DNA of 64,000 bases from Cristatella mucedo (Eukaryota > Bryozoa > Phylactolaemata > Cristatellidae), in contig WPIO01000276.1 in assembly GCA_009760855.2 (NCBI GenBank), positions 1-64,000 on the forward strand, written 5' to 3'. Position numbers and translations under genes: made by a program. A model generated the notes under the pieces. That model did not search any database and was not told the DNA's origin. It worked only from the letters and a program-made list of their open reading frames with translations. Shown piece by piece: positions 42,960-53,267 of the stretch. How positions within the stretch are numbered: position 1 is the stretch's first letter; each line of letters starts with the position of its first letter.

Positions 42960-43835
42960 TCTACGGCCTTTTCCATCTGCTCTTCTAGCAGGTGATGCTA
43001 TTGTGCCACCTTCACCACTTGCTCGAAATTCAGGTGTCGTCATCGACAGCTGCCTCAATTTCAAAAGCTTCATTCAGAAGACTGCCTCTACAGCTAGCCA
43101 TCACAGCCGATCCCTGTCCAAGATTAGGAGCAGCTACCCAAAGTAGCGTGTAAAAAATTTAACTAGTTCTTTAGTTCTTTCTCGGCTTGATTATTGTAAT
43201 TCCCTTTTGCATGGGCTGCCAAAGGAAGCTATTATGCCACTATTGCGAACTATGAATATGGCTGCAAGGCTGGTCCTCAAGTCCCACCGGTTTGAACACG
43301 TGTCTCCTTTAATGAAAGAGCTAGGATGGTGGCCGGTTGAGCAAAGAATACAGAGCAAAGTTCTTCTGCTGAACCCCAAGGCCCTCCACGGCTTGGCTCC
43401 TTCGTACCTAGCTGAACTGCTGCGTCAGTTTCAGCCTCTTGGTGCCCTCAGGTCCTGTGTGTACAATAAATTAGCTGTCCCATTCCTCTGCTTAAAGACG
43501 GTTGGCGACAAAAGCTCTAGCTCTGCAGGTCCTAGACTGTGGAACTCGCTTCCACAATTCTTACACAACGACAACTACTCTCCTACTGCCAACTATGGCA
43601 CATCTTTTTCAGCGGTTCTGAGCTGCTACTTCTATGCTACTCACTACCTCAACTGCTCTACTGACTCTGCTATCTTTCACACTTTCTTTTTGTTGCGTGA
43701 AACAAAGTCTGTTGGGTACCATATGAGTAGCTAAAGTCCCTAAGGCTAAGAGTGGGTTATATAAAACTCTCTTGCCTAACACCCACGTGGTCTTTATGAT
43801 TTTGTGGAGTTACAGATGGTGATACAATACATTAA
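42960..43835 (+). mobile_element. LINE-A 3' part
   Basis: Plus-strand C-terminal third of LINE-A. It has 'GDAIVPPSPLARNSGVVIDS' (42990-43050) and 'CLNFKSFIQKTASTASHHSR', then a 175-codon open stretch (43207-43734) with 'RFEHVSPLMKELGWWPVEQR', 'LHGLAPSYLAELL' and 'LWNSLPQFLHNDNYSPTANY'. The tail is degraded ('GTGATACAATACATTAAA'). The next bases ('CAGTGGTGGGT') match those following the LINE-A tail at 61786. The insertion therefore predates the duplication of block K. Confidence 0.88.
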
Positions 43836-44235
43836 ACAACAGTGGTGGGTCGTTCAATTTTAGTGAGTGCTTTCAGGATGTGGGCTTGAGGTCGAAGCTT
43901 TTACATAGCTCTTTCTCGGACCCCTAGGCGTCGTACGTAACACTAGTCCCCTAACGACTAAATCCTGGCAGTGGCCTGGCGGTAGCCGTTAGAGCTAGCT
44001 GATAAGCCCTCGTTTGTGTATATAGCCTTCACACTTTCGTCTATGTGCATAGCTCCTGTAGCAGGATGGAAAGAGAGTGAGGTGGCTCTGTGCCAAAGAT
44101 GATATAACGAGCCGAATTAGCTGCTATGGACACTGTGCCCATTATATGTAGCCGAAATTTTGCTAAATCTATGCATAGACGATGCCACATTTGTTGTTAG
44201 GGCAGAGAAGTTCTCAGCCATTACTCGTGTGAGTT
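43836..44235 (-). repeat. Block K, inverted copy
   Basis: Reverse complement of 61355-61785 with moderate divergence. Contains the TATA-like 'GGCTATATACAC' (about 44019-44030 on the minus strand) and a degraded version of the palindrome found at 61481-61503. No open reading frame is shared between the copies. Confidence 0.6.
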
Positions 44236-44645
44236 CACGGTAGGTTTTACTTCAAGGTGCCGTCCGAAGTTGTATCAGTTGTAGTTTTTGTTCCTATGTA
44301 TGCACGATTCGATCATAGACACTGGGTTTGCCGGCTCGCTGCCAGTGCAGGCACACCGATAAGTGCCCTAAACCACCCCAGGGTCAAACAGCTAGTGGCT
44401 GTGGCATTGGGACAGGCCTGTGGTCAGCTGTGGTCAGATGTCTGAGGTTTATTCACAGGTCGGCATCAAATAAATAAATCCTAGTTGATTACCCATCCTC
44501 TCTTTGTATTGCGACAAAAGAGCCTTTATGGCTATCACCACCAATTGCAATGGCTATAAAGAATTGCTCACTGCAGTAACTGAACCTATGACCTTTCCAT
44601 GGTCATGAAAGCAACCTCATTGCCTAGTGTGCCATCACGGATTTG
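44235..44645 (-). mobile_element. tRNA-like SINE, inverted copy
   Basis: On the minus strand: an A-box-like 'TGGCACACTAGG' (about 44622-44633), then 'AGGTCATAGGTTCAGTTAC' containing a B-box-like element (44576-44590). The body is shared with 61170-61340 ('TAGACACTGGGTTTGCCGG' read on plus at about 44316-44334). A (AAATAAATA) stretch lies at 44470-44478. It is more diverged than the copy at 61094. Confidence 0.55.
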
Positions 44646-46230
44646 TGCTCCTGCCCACCTACGGATGAGTTGTGGTTGGGAGAGAGTGAGGAGAAGGAAA
44701 CATCAACCTGGGACTAGAGAGTCGAGTGGGAGTAGGAGCCTAAGGGAGCCGTGAACCCTTCGGCTCCATTCGTCGTATTAAACTGTTGGTAGTGGTCATC
44801 AGCTGGCTCTCTACTGTGCGAATCGAAACTGCAGCAGCTATTGTGAGGTCGTCAAAGTCGCAGCAGCCTGGTTTTACCCGTATGTTGTGGAGGTGTGGGA
44901 GAGTGAGGTTTTTAGTGCCCGTATGTTGAGCTGCAGCACGAAGTAGAATTCAGCATCTGAATTTATACCAACTCGATCGAATTAACACTGAATGCATAGT
45001 TGAACAGCATAGTTCAACTCAAGGTAGACCACGCCTGCGGCGACCTTTCGGTAAAAGACGACTCGACACCTGCTTGTCCCGAGCAGCTCGAAACACAGAA
45101 CTAGCAATCGACCAGCTTTATGATGCTATTGATCAACTGTAATGAAAATTCAAGTTGTCTTTGTCTCTTGCCTTCTAGAAGCCCTCTTGAACAGCGATAG
45201 TCGATTGATACCGCATTGGACTACGTGCAGCACCTGCAGCTCTTCCGTTCTGCTTTGGTAGCAGCAGTCGAATGACACCAGTAGCCGTATCGGCGGATCA
45301 CTCTACGCATCCTCGGACACTTCGGACGTGTCGTTGGTAGTGACTACGCTACAGTACCAAAGATTGCAGCTGAATGAAGAAGCTCCCACATTTCATCGCT
45401 GCTCAAGATTGTACTACAACGTTGAGGCTTAGTGCCTGAGTAGCTGACGTATTGGTTCCCAGTGGCAGGCATGTGTTCCTTCTCCAAGGTCAAGGCTTAA
45501 GTGTCACAAGGTCGAGGCTTAAGTGTCACAGGCTTCGACTTCAGCCAGCACGAGCAGCATATAAAAGCCTCAAAGGCAGGCGCCGATGGACGAGCCTTAC
45601 TTCAGTTACCAAAGTTACTATGGAGATAGATTCAGTGAACAGCAAATCACATCATGCAGCCTCCTTGACTGGCCCCTCTTCGTTGATCAAAACAGCTTTA
45701 CCACTCCTAGCTGTATCAGTCGAGCGGCCGGCAGATGGTGACAGCTTTGTCTCACTAGTGTAAGGTTCATCTGGAAAGGAAGCGACGCGATTATGCCCAA
45801 GCAGGAGTGCTTGAAAAAAAACTGAACTCGGCATCGATTTATTTACAAGCTGCCTTTGCACGTATGTCACCTTCTAGAGTGCTGTACTGGCAAATCCGAC
45901 ATAGCTTGCCAGGTTCAATACAGCTGACGAGCCGTATGACGGGTCCTCGGCAGAGGTCTGACAAAAGTTGCCATTCTAGGTAGCAACCCAGATATTGAAG
46001 AAACGGACCACTCATCTAAACAAATTAATTGGAGTATCCTAACAAAAGCCTCTCCTTTGTAGCTGAGAGGTTTAAGACATTTATGACAGATTTCTTAGGA
46101 GATTTGTGACCACATCAAAAAATATTTACGAATTTATGTGCTGCAGATATTTAAAAGTGCACTCTGCAAACTGTGCATCGATCCAAATGCTTTACAGCTG
46201 AGTTCTACAGCACATGCACAAAGTCGTCTT
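44645..46230 (-). repeat. Block H3 of the duplicated locus
   Basis: Inverted copy of 27300-29300. Shared segments include the 'NTTNGAEGFTAPLGS' region (44740-44800), the 'MSEVSEDA' region (45320), and an open 73-codon frame at 45652-45870 ('LLLGHNRVASFPDEPYTSET') after the conserved TTTTTT..CAG acceptor region. Also present is the candidate exon 3 region (45880-46090, 'GEAFVRILQLICLDEW'). Interrupted at 46231 by LINE-B and continued at 47826-47985. The (GT)n run of H2 and H4 is absent. Confidence 0.6.
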
Positions 46231-47825
46231 AATAATAATAATAATAATAATATTGCACTTGATAAAGCGCCCTCAGAGAACTTAATCTCTTTCTAGGCGC
46301 TTTACATTTGCTGCAAAGTGATACGCAATAGAATAGTAAGTAAAATCATGCTTGAAAAACAAACAAAATGAATAACATGGTTAGGGGTTACATGCACTGG
46401 GTCAGCATGCAAATGTGGTTAGTGGCAGCATCCACAGTGTCAGCACGCATAAGCACATCGAGGACGAATCACAAGGACCCACTAAATGCTGTCCTAAATA
46501 GGTATATTTTTAAGTTTCTTTTAAATGTGGTCAGGTCAGGGGATGTTCTGATGCAGGTCGGGAGGAAGTTCCAGGCTGTGGGAGCATATGAGCTAAATGC
46601 ACGGTCTCCAAAGGATTTAAGGTTTGTACGAGGTATTTCTATACTGTTGGATTCCGAAAAGCGAGTGGTACGATGCTTTGCCTGATGGGGTAGTATCTCT
46701 GAAAGATAGGCTGGAGCAATAGAATGAAGAGACCTAAAAGTGAGCGACAAAACCTTGAAGTCAATCCGTTGCTTGACTGGTAGCCAGTGCAGGTTGGCAA
46801 GAAGTGGAGTATTGTGGCAACTGCAATGCTCACGACAGACAAGCCTAGCTGCAGAGGTTAGCACCAGCTGCAATCACCTGATCGTACATGCTGGTAGGCC
46901 AGTAAGCAGTGAGTTGCAGAAGTCGAGACGAGATGTCACGAATGCATGGACCAACTTGGACGTGGTATCCTTATCTAAACAAGCCCTAATTTTAGCAATG
47001 TTATGAAGCTGAAAATAGGCTGATTTGACTGTGGAGCTGATGTGGTCGTCTAACGAGAGGTCGCTTTGGAATATGACACCTAGATTTCGAGCTGATGCAA
47101 CTGGAAATATGATGGCAGAGCCAATTTTGAAAGTCAGCATTTCCAATTTCTGAATAACACTAGGTTTGCCCATAACTAGTAAGTTAGTTTTATCATCGTT
47201 TAGTTTTAGAAAATTTGCTGCCATCCATGATCGGATGTCATCAATGCATGCAGCAAGTGAGTTGAGAGAATTTGAGGTGCTCGAAGGCTGGGAGGGATCA
47301 AAGCAAAGGTACAACTGAGTTTCATCCGCATAGAAGTGAAAGCCTAGATTGTGCTTGGCAATCACATCAGCGAGAGGGAGAGTATAAACGATGAAAAGGA
47401 CCGGACCTAGCACAGAGCCCTGAGGTACTCCATATTTTAGAGGTACTTCAGATGATCTTTGTCCATTCACGTCAACACTCTGGAGTCTCCCACTGAGATA
47501 GGACCTGAACCACTGCAGAGCAGTGCCAGTGATGCCCAGGCGAGATGAGAGGCGCTCTAGAAGTACTTTGTGATCGATGGTATCAAAAGCTGCCGAAAGA
47601 TCGAGCAAAACACGAAGACACACTCTACCCATGTCTGCATTCCTAAGTAGGTCGTTGTATACCCGAAGCAATGCTGACTCTGTGGAGTGATTAGCTCTAA
47701 AGCCAGACTGGAACTTACTAGCAAGGTGTGAGGTTTCGATATACGAGTTCAGCTGGTCTGCCGCGACCCGTTCCAGATTCTTTGATAGGAATGGTAGAAG
47801 GGAGACTGGGCGGTAGTTGCTTAAG
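46231..47825 (-). mobile_element. LINE-B retrotransposon, best-preserved copy
   Basis: 5'-truncated element with a 265-codon uninterrupted frame (47671-46874) preceded by open '[18 protein letters not shown]' and 'FQSGFRANHSTE' sequence. Motifs: 'LLDLSAAFDTIDHKVLLERL', 'YGVPQGSVLGPVLF', 'GFHFYADETQLYLCFD', 'NFLKLNDDKTNLLVMG', 'ARNLGVIFQSDLSLDDH', then in another frame 'CRE...LHWLPVKQRIDFKVL' and 'PTAWNFLPTCIRTSPDL' (46873-46469). The catalytic box reads YADE in place of YADD, which should impair catalysis. Frame is broken near 46874. It ends in the (AAT)n tail 46231-46252 and sits inside block H3. L2/CR1 group. Confidence 0.92.
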
Positions 47826-47985
47826 TTCTGCTACATGAGATAACCTATTGTTAGCAATGCTATAATATATAAGGTAAACCTAGGTAGAATAATAACGGGT
47901 TACATATAACGAATTCATTCTTGTCAAGCACCAGCGTGGGAACTTTTTGACTGCCCTCGGTGCGAAGATTTGCAGGCCACAGCTT
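47826..47985 (-). repeat. Block H3 continued
   Basis: Reverse complement of about 27175-27310: 'GTTATATGTAACCCGTTA'-like and 'GCTAACAATAGGTTATCTCA'-like words and the 'CTTTGCACCGAGGGC' landmark. This shows that the LINE-B at 46231-47825 splits a once continuous block. Confidence 0.7.
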
Positions 47986-48068
47986 CAGATCCCTAAGAAG
48001 CAAAGGGTTCGCTACATGGGCGGCAATGTTTCAAGACACTCGGCAAGTATGCCACCACTGCTACTGAC

Positions 48069-48896
48069 CTTCGGAGCTGATCAGGGCCATGTCAAAGCAG
48101 GACCTCGGCCCATTTACAGAAACAACCGCTTCAGTCGATTGTTGCACTGCAGTTCCACCGTGCCTGACTTGGGAGAGCTCGTACGACTCGTCGGCCGAGT
48201 ACAGCCATCAGCTGCAAGAGGCAACCTCGATCGATGGTATCGACGACTGGTCGCTTCTCAAACGCTATGCCAGCAGCACATGAGCACCTGCTATTGGCAC
48301 TGCCGTGTAATGGGTTATCTCCAGTGACCTCGCCAGCCTCTCGACTGCCTTACACTCCTAAAGATGGATTTCGGGTTTCTTTGGCAGAGCACACTTCCGC
48401 CCCCTGAGACCTTGCCTCAGCTGCTCTTCAATTTGACGAACCAGAGCAGCCAGCTCCTAAAGCTCGTTTGCAAACTGGCTCACAACGTCGCTATCACACT
48501 TCTTAGCTAGCTTTGCTAGCTCAGTTTCAAAGTTCTCAAGTTTTAAAAGCTGCCAATAAGCGTGCTTTCGACGGTTTATTCAGTTGGTAGCATGCTTCCA
48601 TTGCAGGTTTCGCAGCTACCAATTGTTTACTGCCCCTGGTCCACCTCACAAACAAATTGTTTCCAAGTTCCTTCCTGTGCTGTCCTCCAAGCAACGACTG
48701 ATCAGATTGGGGAGAATGTGCCGCGCTCTGTCCATACAACTGCTGGGATAAGCTGGTCTAGTGCAGCTGTGTCTGGTCAGGCTCAATCAGTCGTCTCAAC
48801 TGCTGAGAAATCCTTAAATTCTACTGCTGAGCCCGGCTTGGTCGATAACCCTGGTGCAACTGCTGGACCTGTCCTTGCAGTGTCTGGCACATCCCC
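48069..48896 (-). pseudogene. Gln-rich gene family, exon 2 3' part, copy 3
   Basis: Minus strand. From 48896: 'LHQGYRPSRAQQ', 'NLRISQQLRRLIEPDQTQ', 'GQSAAHSPQSDQSLLGGQHR', then the coiled-coil-like 'NFETELAKLAKKCDSD' and 'LVRQIEEQLRQGLRGRKC', the acidic tail 'YSADESYELSQVRHGG' and 'VSVNGPRSCFDMALISS'. The donor 'CGAAG|GTCAGTAG' at 48069/48068 matches copy 2. Several stops (for example after 'FANEL' and 'AAFKT') and a shift near 48640. Split from its 5' part by a LINE-B. Confidence 0.65.
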
Positions 48897-49486
48897 TATA
48901 ATAATAATAATAATGTTGCACTTGATAAAGCGCCCTCAGAGAACTTAATCTCTTTCTAGGCGCTTTACATTTGCTGCAAAGTGAAACGCAATAGAATAGT
49001 AAGTAAAATCATGCTTGAAAAACAAACAAAATGAATAACATGGTTAGGGGTTACATGCACTGGGTCAGCGTGCAAATGTGGTTAGTGGCAGCATGAACAG
49101 TGTCAGCACGCATAAGCACATCGAGGACGAATCACAAGGACCCACTAAATGCTGTCCTAAATAGGTATATTTTTAAGTTTCTTTTAAATGTGGTCAGGTC
49201 AGGGGATGTTCTGATGCAGGTCGGGAGGGAGTTCCAGGCTGTGGGAGCATACGAGCTAAATGCACGGTCTCCAAAGGATTTAAGGTTTGTACGAGGTATT
49301 TCTAGACTGTTGGATTCCGAAAAGCGAGTGGTACGATGCTTTGCCTGATGGGGTAGTATATCTGAAAGATAGGCTGGAGCCATAGAATGAAGAGACCTAA
49401 AAGTGAGCGACAAAACCTTGAAGTCAATCCGTTGCTTGACTGGTAACCAGTGCAGGTCGGCGAGAAGTGGAGTAATGTGGCAACTG
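48897..49486 (-). mobile_element. LINE-B 3' end inserted in exon 2 of copy 3
   Basis: (AAT)n run 48897-48915, LINE-B 3' UTR, then the C-terminal part 'MSLTFRSLHSMAPAYLSDIL' and 'APTAWNSLPTCIRTSPDLTT' (49413-49132). It is almost identical by eye to 46231-46800, so the two insertions are from closely related, recent sources. Confidence 0.88.
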
Positions 49487-49724
49487 CATCTGATGGGTTA
49501 AGCCGGGTTGCTGTGGCTGTGTCTGGAACATCCCATGCATCTGATAAGGTTAGCTGATCGCCTGTGGATCAGACATCCCTTGCATATGATTAGCAAAGAC
49601 ATTCTGCTGCTGCTGCAGTGGCTGGCACATGTGTTGCATCTGATTGGGTAACCTGAACTGCTGTTTCAGTGGCTGGCGTATCGAATGCATGTGATGAACT
49701 TAGCTGCTGCAGTGGCGGGAACCA
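49487..49724 (-). pseudogene. Gln-rich gene family, exon 2 5' part, copy 3
   Basis: Minus strand from the acceptor 'TATTACCAG|TGGTTCC'. Q-rich frame: 'LKQQFRLPNQMQHMCQPLQQ', 'QQNVFANHMQGMSDPQAIS', a TAA, then 'MFQTQPQQPGLTHQMQ'. It has a short deletion near its start relative to copy 1. It shows the uninterrupted version of the site that is split by LINE-A in copy 1. Confidence 0.65.
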
Positions 49725-49779
49725 CTGGTAATACAAATAAAAATAAATCAGTTCAGAGTCCTCAAAAAACTCAGTCTTT

Positions 49780-50160
49780 AAAATTATAATACTGCATTTG
49801 ATATACTACCCTCACATAACTTAATCTCTTATTAGGCACTTTACAGTTTCAGAAAAGGAAGCACGATCGAATGGTTAGTGGTAGCAAACTCAATAAGCAA
49901 CAAGAATAACATGGTCAGTTAAGTGTGACATGCACAGGGTCAGCATGTCAGTATGGTTAGTGGCAACGAGCACAATGTCAGCACACATGACTACAGAAAG
50001 GGTGAATCACAGGGCCCACTAAATGCTATGTTAAATAATTGCAATTTTAGTTTCCATTCAAATGTCGTCCAGTCAAGAGATGTCGCGACGCAGGTCGAGA
50101 CTGAGTTCCAGGCTTTCGGAGCGTACTGACTAATCACTCTAGGAGCATTCAAAATCATCC
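49780..50160 (-). mobile_element. LINE-B-like 3' end inside the intron, copy 3
   Basis: Same fragment as 11290-11655 and 25640-26020, in minus orientation, with the open 'YAPKAWNSVSTCVATSLDWT' and 'KLKLQLFNIAFSGP' stretch (50110-49995). A 104-codon frame here fuses an off-frame of exon 1 with the LINE end; it is not a gene. Confidence 0.75.
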
Positions 50161-50223
50161 CATTATGGGAACTGTACACATGCTTTATGTATGCCACTAC
50201 ATCTGCTGAGGAGATGCAATTAC

Positions 50224-50556
50224 CCATCACCTCCAACGATGTAATGAACTCCAACACGGCTATTGATGAGACGGTGGGTGGGACATCTGGAATGACTGCT
50301 GGCAAAACGAGTGCTGTTGTGGTGGTTTACCAAGCTGCTTGTTCTGAGGCATTGCTCGAGAATCCTGCACAGTTTGTGGCGGTTGCAAGGGACACTGCCC
50401 ATTCTGCTGAGTGCCAAGTAGTGGCTGTTGCTGCTCCACAAATTGTTGTTGCAGCAGCACGTGCTGTTGCTGGGACGCTTGAGAGACCTTCTGCTGACGC
50501 TCCATGGATTGAGTGCGATACGGGAACTGCTGAAAGTGGGGCTGCCACTGCCTTTG
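50224..50556 (-). pseudogene. Gln-rich gene family, exon 1, copy 3 (two stops)
   Basis: Exactly 333 nt between the acceptor 'AAATTTCAG' and a GTAATT donor. Reads 'QRQWQPHFQQFPYRTQSMER', 'SQASQQQHVLLQQQFVEQQQ', 'QTVQDSRAMPQNKQLGKPP', 'SHPPSHQ', then TAG (a Gln codon in other copies) and a later TGA near the 3' end. Same context as copies 1, 2a, 2b and 4. Confidence 0.65.
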
Positions 50557-52900
50557 CTGAAATTTAACAAGGTGAAGGCAAAGTATGTGATGGCATATGC
50601 CTCAGATGACACTGATGCTTCTCTAATTAATGTCCTTCAAAATTCTGGCAAAGCAAAAGTCGTCTCAAAAGAGTTATCCTGAGCACGTAATGCACCCTTC
50701 ATGAATGCTACTTATCGCAAACCTGTCGCCTACAAAGTCCTACATCCTCTTAGAGAAATACCTTAGGTGCTAGTCGGCATTTCTTTACGGAAAACACCTA
50801 GCTAGTACAAGTCAGAAAGTCTCTAGCCGGTCACTATGGCTATAAGTTTTGAAAAAGTTAGATCCGGTCTTATCATTGTGAACCCAAGGGCATGACAATA
50901 AAAAGATGACGTCCTAGTACACAAACACAATATTATACAAAAACTCAACTTTGTGACTAGTGAATACCATCCCGTTGTAGCTTTCAGCAAGCTTGCAACT
51001 GCTGCTATTTACCTAAACAAAAGCCTGCAACTGATGAATTAGAATTAGCCTTAGTGTAGTGCATGGAACTAGCAATAAACATGATTTTTTCGCGAACAAA
51101 AGGTTATCCCGAAGTTACTGGTTGAAAAAACGTAATTGAGACGCTAGCTATCCTAATACTAACCACGTTCATGCGACATATGCACACATATTCCATAGAT
51201 ATAATTGATGTTAATATCAATTGGTCATCTTTACAGCACCACAGGAAAAATAAATCCCGATATGGAGATTAGCAACCCGTAGGAAGCTAATTGAAGATCA
51301 AGGTTAAGAAGCGATATGCACAGTATCTCTTTGAGAAAAGCATGAACCATCAAACGATTACAAGTTAAGGGAAACCGGCTACCGGGAGCTCTTGCAAGTA
51401 AAACATACTTCATTCATCACGTGCAGGTAAGCAGGCAAAACATAAGGGAACAAATGAAACACTGACAAGCTATATTGTACGATTAGTGATCGCTCCATGT
51501 AAGGTTCATTTTTACGTCACACTTACACGATGCATGGTCGCTTGACTTAAAATAGCAGCAGGCTGAATACTGTAAACATTCTCATGCTGCTATTTCACGT
51601 TTCGAGCTATGCCGCTGTCAATCGTGAAGGCCCTATGGAGAGTCTTATTTTTCCAGCTTCAACAGCTTTTCTAGCAAAAACTGTATCTTTTACGAAATTG
51701 AGACCTTACATGTCGAAGACTGGGGTCGAGCTTTGTACGAGCTTGCTTTTCCTTGCTATCTGTTTCGTGGCCACACGACGAACAATAGTCATTTCAAATA
51801 CAAAGTGATAACTATACCGGCACGTTAGCTCCTTAATTCCTAGTGCAAGCAGAAAGAGTATGCTGCAACCACAAAATATGGCTGGCCCGAATGTGCAGCT
51901 TACAGTTTCACACAAGCGCCAGTCCAAGGAGAAACAAATTCATTTCTCCAGCAGTCCTAGGGTTCGCCGTATCAGAACTAAAGTCTGAAGGATTACTTAC
52001 TTCCGTCGTTTACAGCTGCACTCTCCAGTGAATGTTTCGACCGATTGGCCACACTATTTGCTACAACTAAACTAACTGAACATTGAATGAAGTCTTGGGC
52101 GGAACGGATTTCGATTGCCGGTCAAAGCAGCTGAGTTCGATTTCTCTACAGCATCGGAAGTCTTAGTTCAAACTTTACGATGAAAATTACATTATACTAC
52201 ATTCTATCTAATGCCATAATGTCTTTCAGAGTTGTATGGTAAAGATAAATGATATCTAAGCACGATAAAGCATAAGGACGACCTTTTAGACTCACATTTG
52301 TAACGTAAGTCTTCGTTTTTCTGAAAAAAGTTGCGAACGCTATCGCTACTTATGACTACTCACATGACAAGCCACAATCCTAACGATATTCAAAATGTAC
52401 AATAACTGCAGAGTGTTAGTATATGAGGTAGTCAATGTCTAGAATCCTGCTGGCAGCGACTTATCCATAGCTATGCTAATCAAAATCTTCGCACACATAA
52501 CAGCTATTGCAAATAGATAGTCACAACGTATAACTGCATACGTTTCAAAAAAGCAAATAAGTCAAGTATCAGAGTTGGATAAATGCGGTTCAAATACGAT
52601 ATCAAAAGCCAAACCACTTGCCAGTCGGCAAGTACAGGCTGGGCGTCACGACAGACTGTGCGGCAACTAACCTACCAGTCGCATGCTGCGAACAATAACA
52701 GTCATGTTTAGATCCCTAAGCTCTTTACGGTGTCAGGGACTGATACATGAAAATAAAAACGCACACACCTAAAATGTACATACTCATATAAACGAACACG
52801 CACACATACATGCGTGTAATCAGGTATATGGACACGCATGGATATGTGCGGGCATTCATAAATACAAGCATAGGTAATATAGAACGTAGATTGACGTTGA
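50557..52900 (-). repeat. Block U3 of the duplicated locus
   Basis: Inverted counterpart of U1 and U2. Includes the candidate upstream exon (about 51030-50800: 'AAVASLLKATTGWYSLVTKL'-like, 'GFTMIRPDLTF'). The 'FACLPAR' region lies near 51440. The 'CTFGPAIFCGCSILFLLALG' frame (51927-51706) has a small internal deletion. At its far end (52760-52860) are the 'ATGTACATACTCATA' and 'CATGCGTGTAATCAGG' words shared with U0 and U1. Confidence 0.7.
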
Positions 52901-53267
52901 ATACGACACTTATCAGTTTGCCATATAATTACTGGCTGACAGTCCGCTATGTGGTTTTTGTTTATGTAGACCGCAGTCGGTGACAGCGCCTAAATGTTGT
53001 TATCTGCCAGTACTAGGCTGGGTGGCCCCCCCCCCGGCCATCGGTTAGGCAATCGGAGCTCAGCTAGGCGTTGGAAACGGCGCCAACGAATGAGAGTGCA
53101 GCGTTCCGGTACCGCAGAGGACAGAAGCGAGCGACGTTCGCGGCGCCCAGTAGTGCTTCCGCCGGCTGTGAGTGTGGAGAAAATAAACTGGTGGTGTTCC
53201 TCGTTGGCTAGCGTGCTGTGCCGCTCGCGAAGACAATTTAGACTACAAGCTATTTCCGGCGGCGGCG
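52900..53267 (+). other. Leader region upstream of the Gag-like ORF
   Basis: Contains a run of nine or more C at 53027-53036, a GC-rich stretch and 'GAGAAAATAAACTGG' (53177-53191) with an AATAAA signal. This could be the end of a long terminal repeat or a leader of a retroelement. A matching second terminal repeat was not found in the window, so this stays tentative. Overlapping frames on both strands (about 100 codons) are not supported. Confidence 0.3.

Noticed and set aside
49991-50305. 104-codon minus-strand frame joining part of exon 1 to LINE-B C-terminal sequence
   Set aside because: Uses an off-frame of the Gln-rich exon and reads through the splice donor into the intronic LINE fragment. 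The corresponding frame in copy 1 has a stop at the joint.
52985-53267. Long terminal repeat before the Gag-like ORF
   Set aside because: An AATAAA signal and GC-rich leader are present, but no second copy of this sequence lies downstream and no primer-binding site could be identified, so it is left as tentative leader only.
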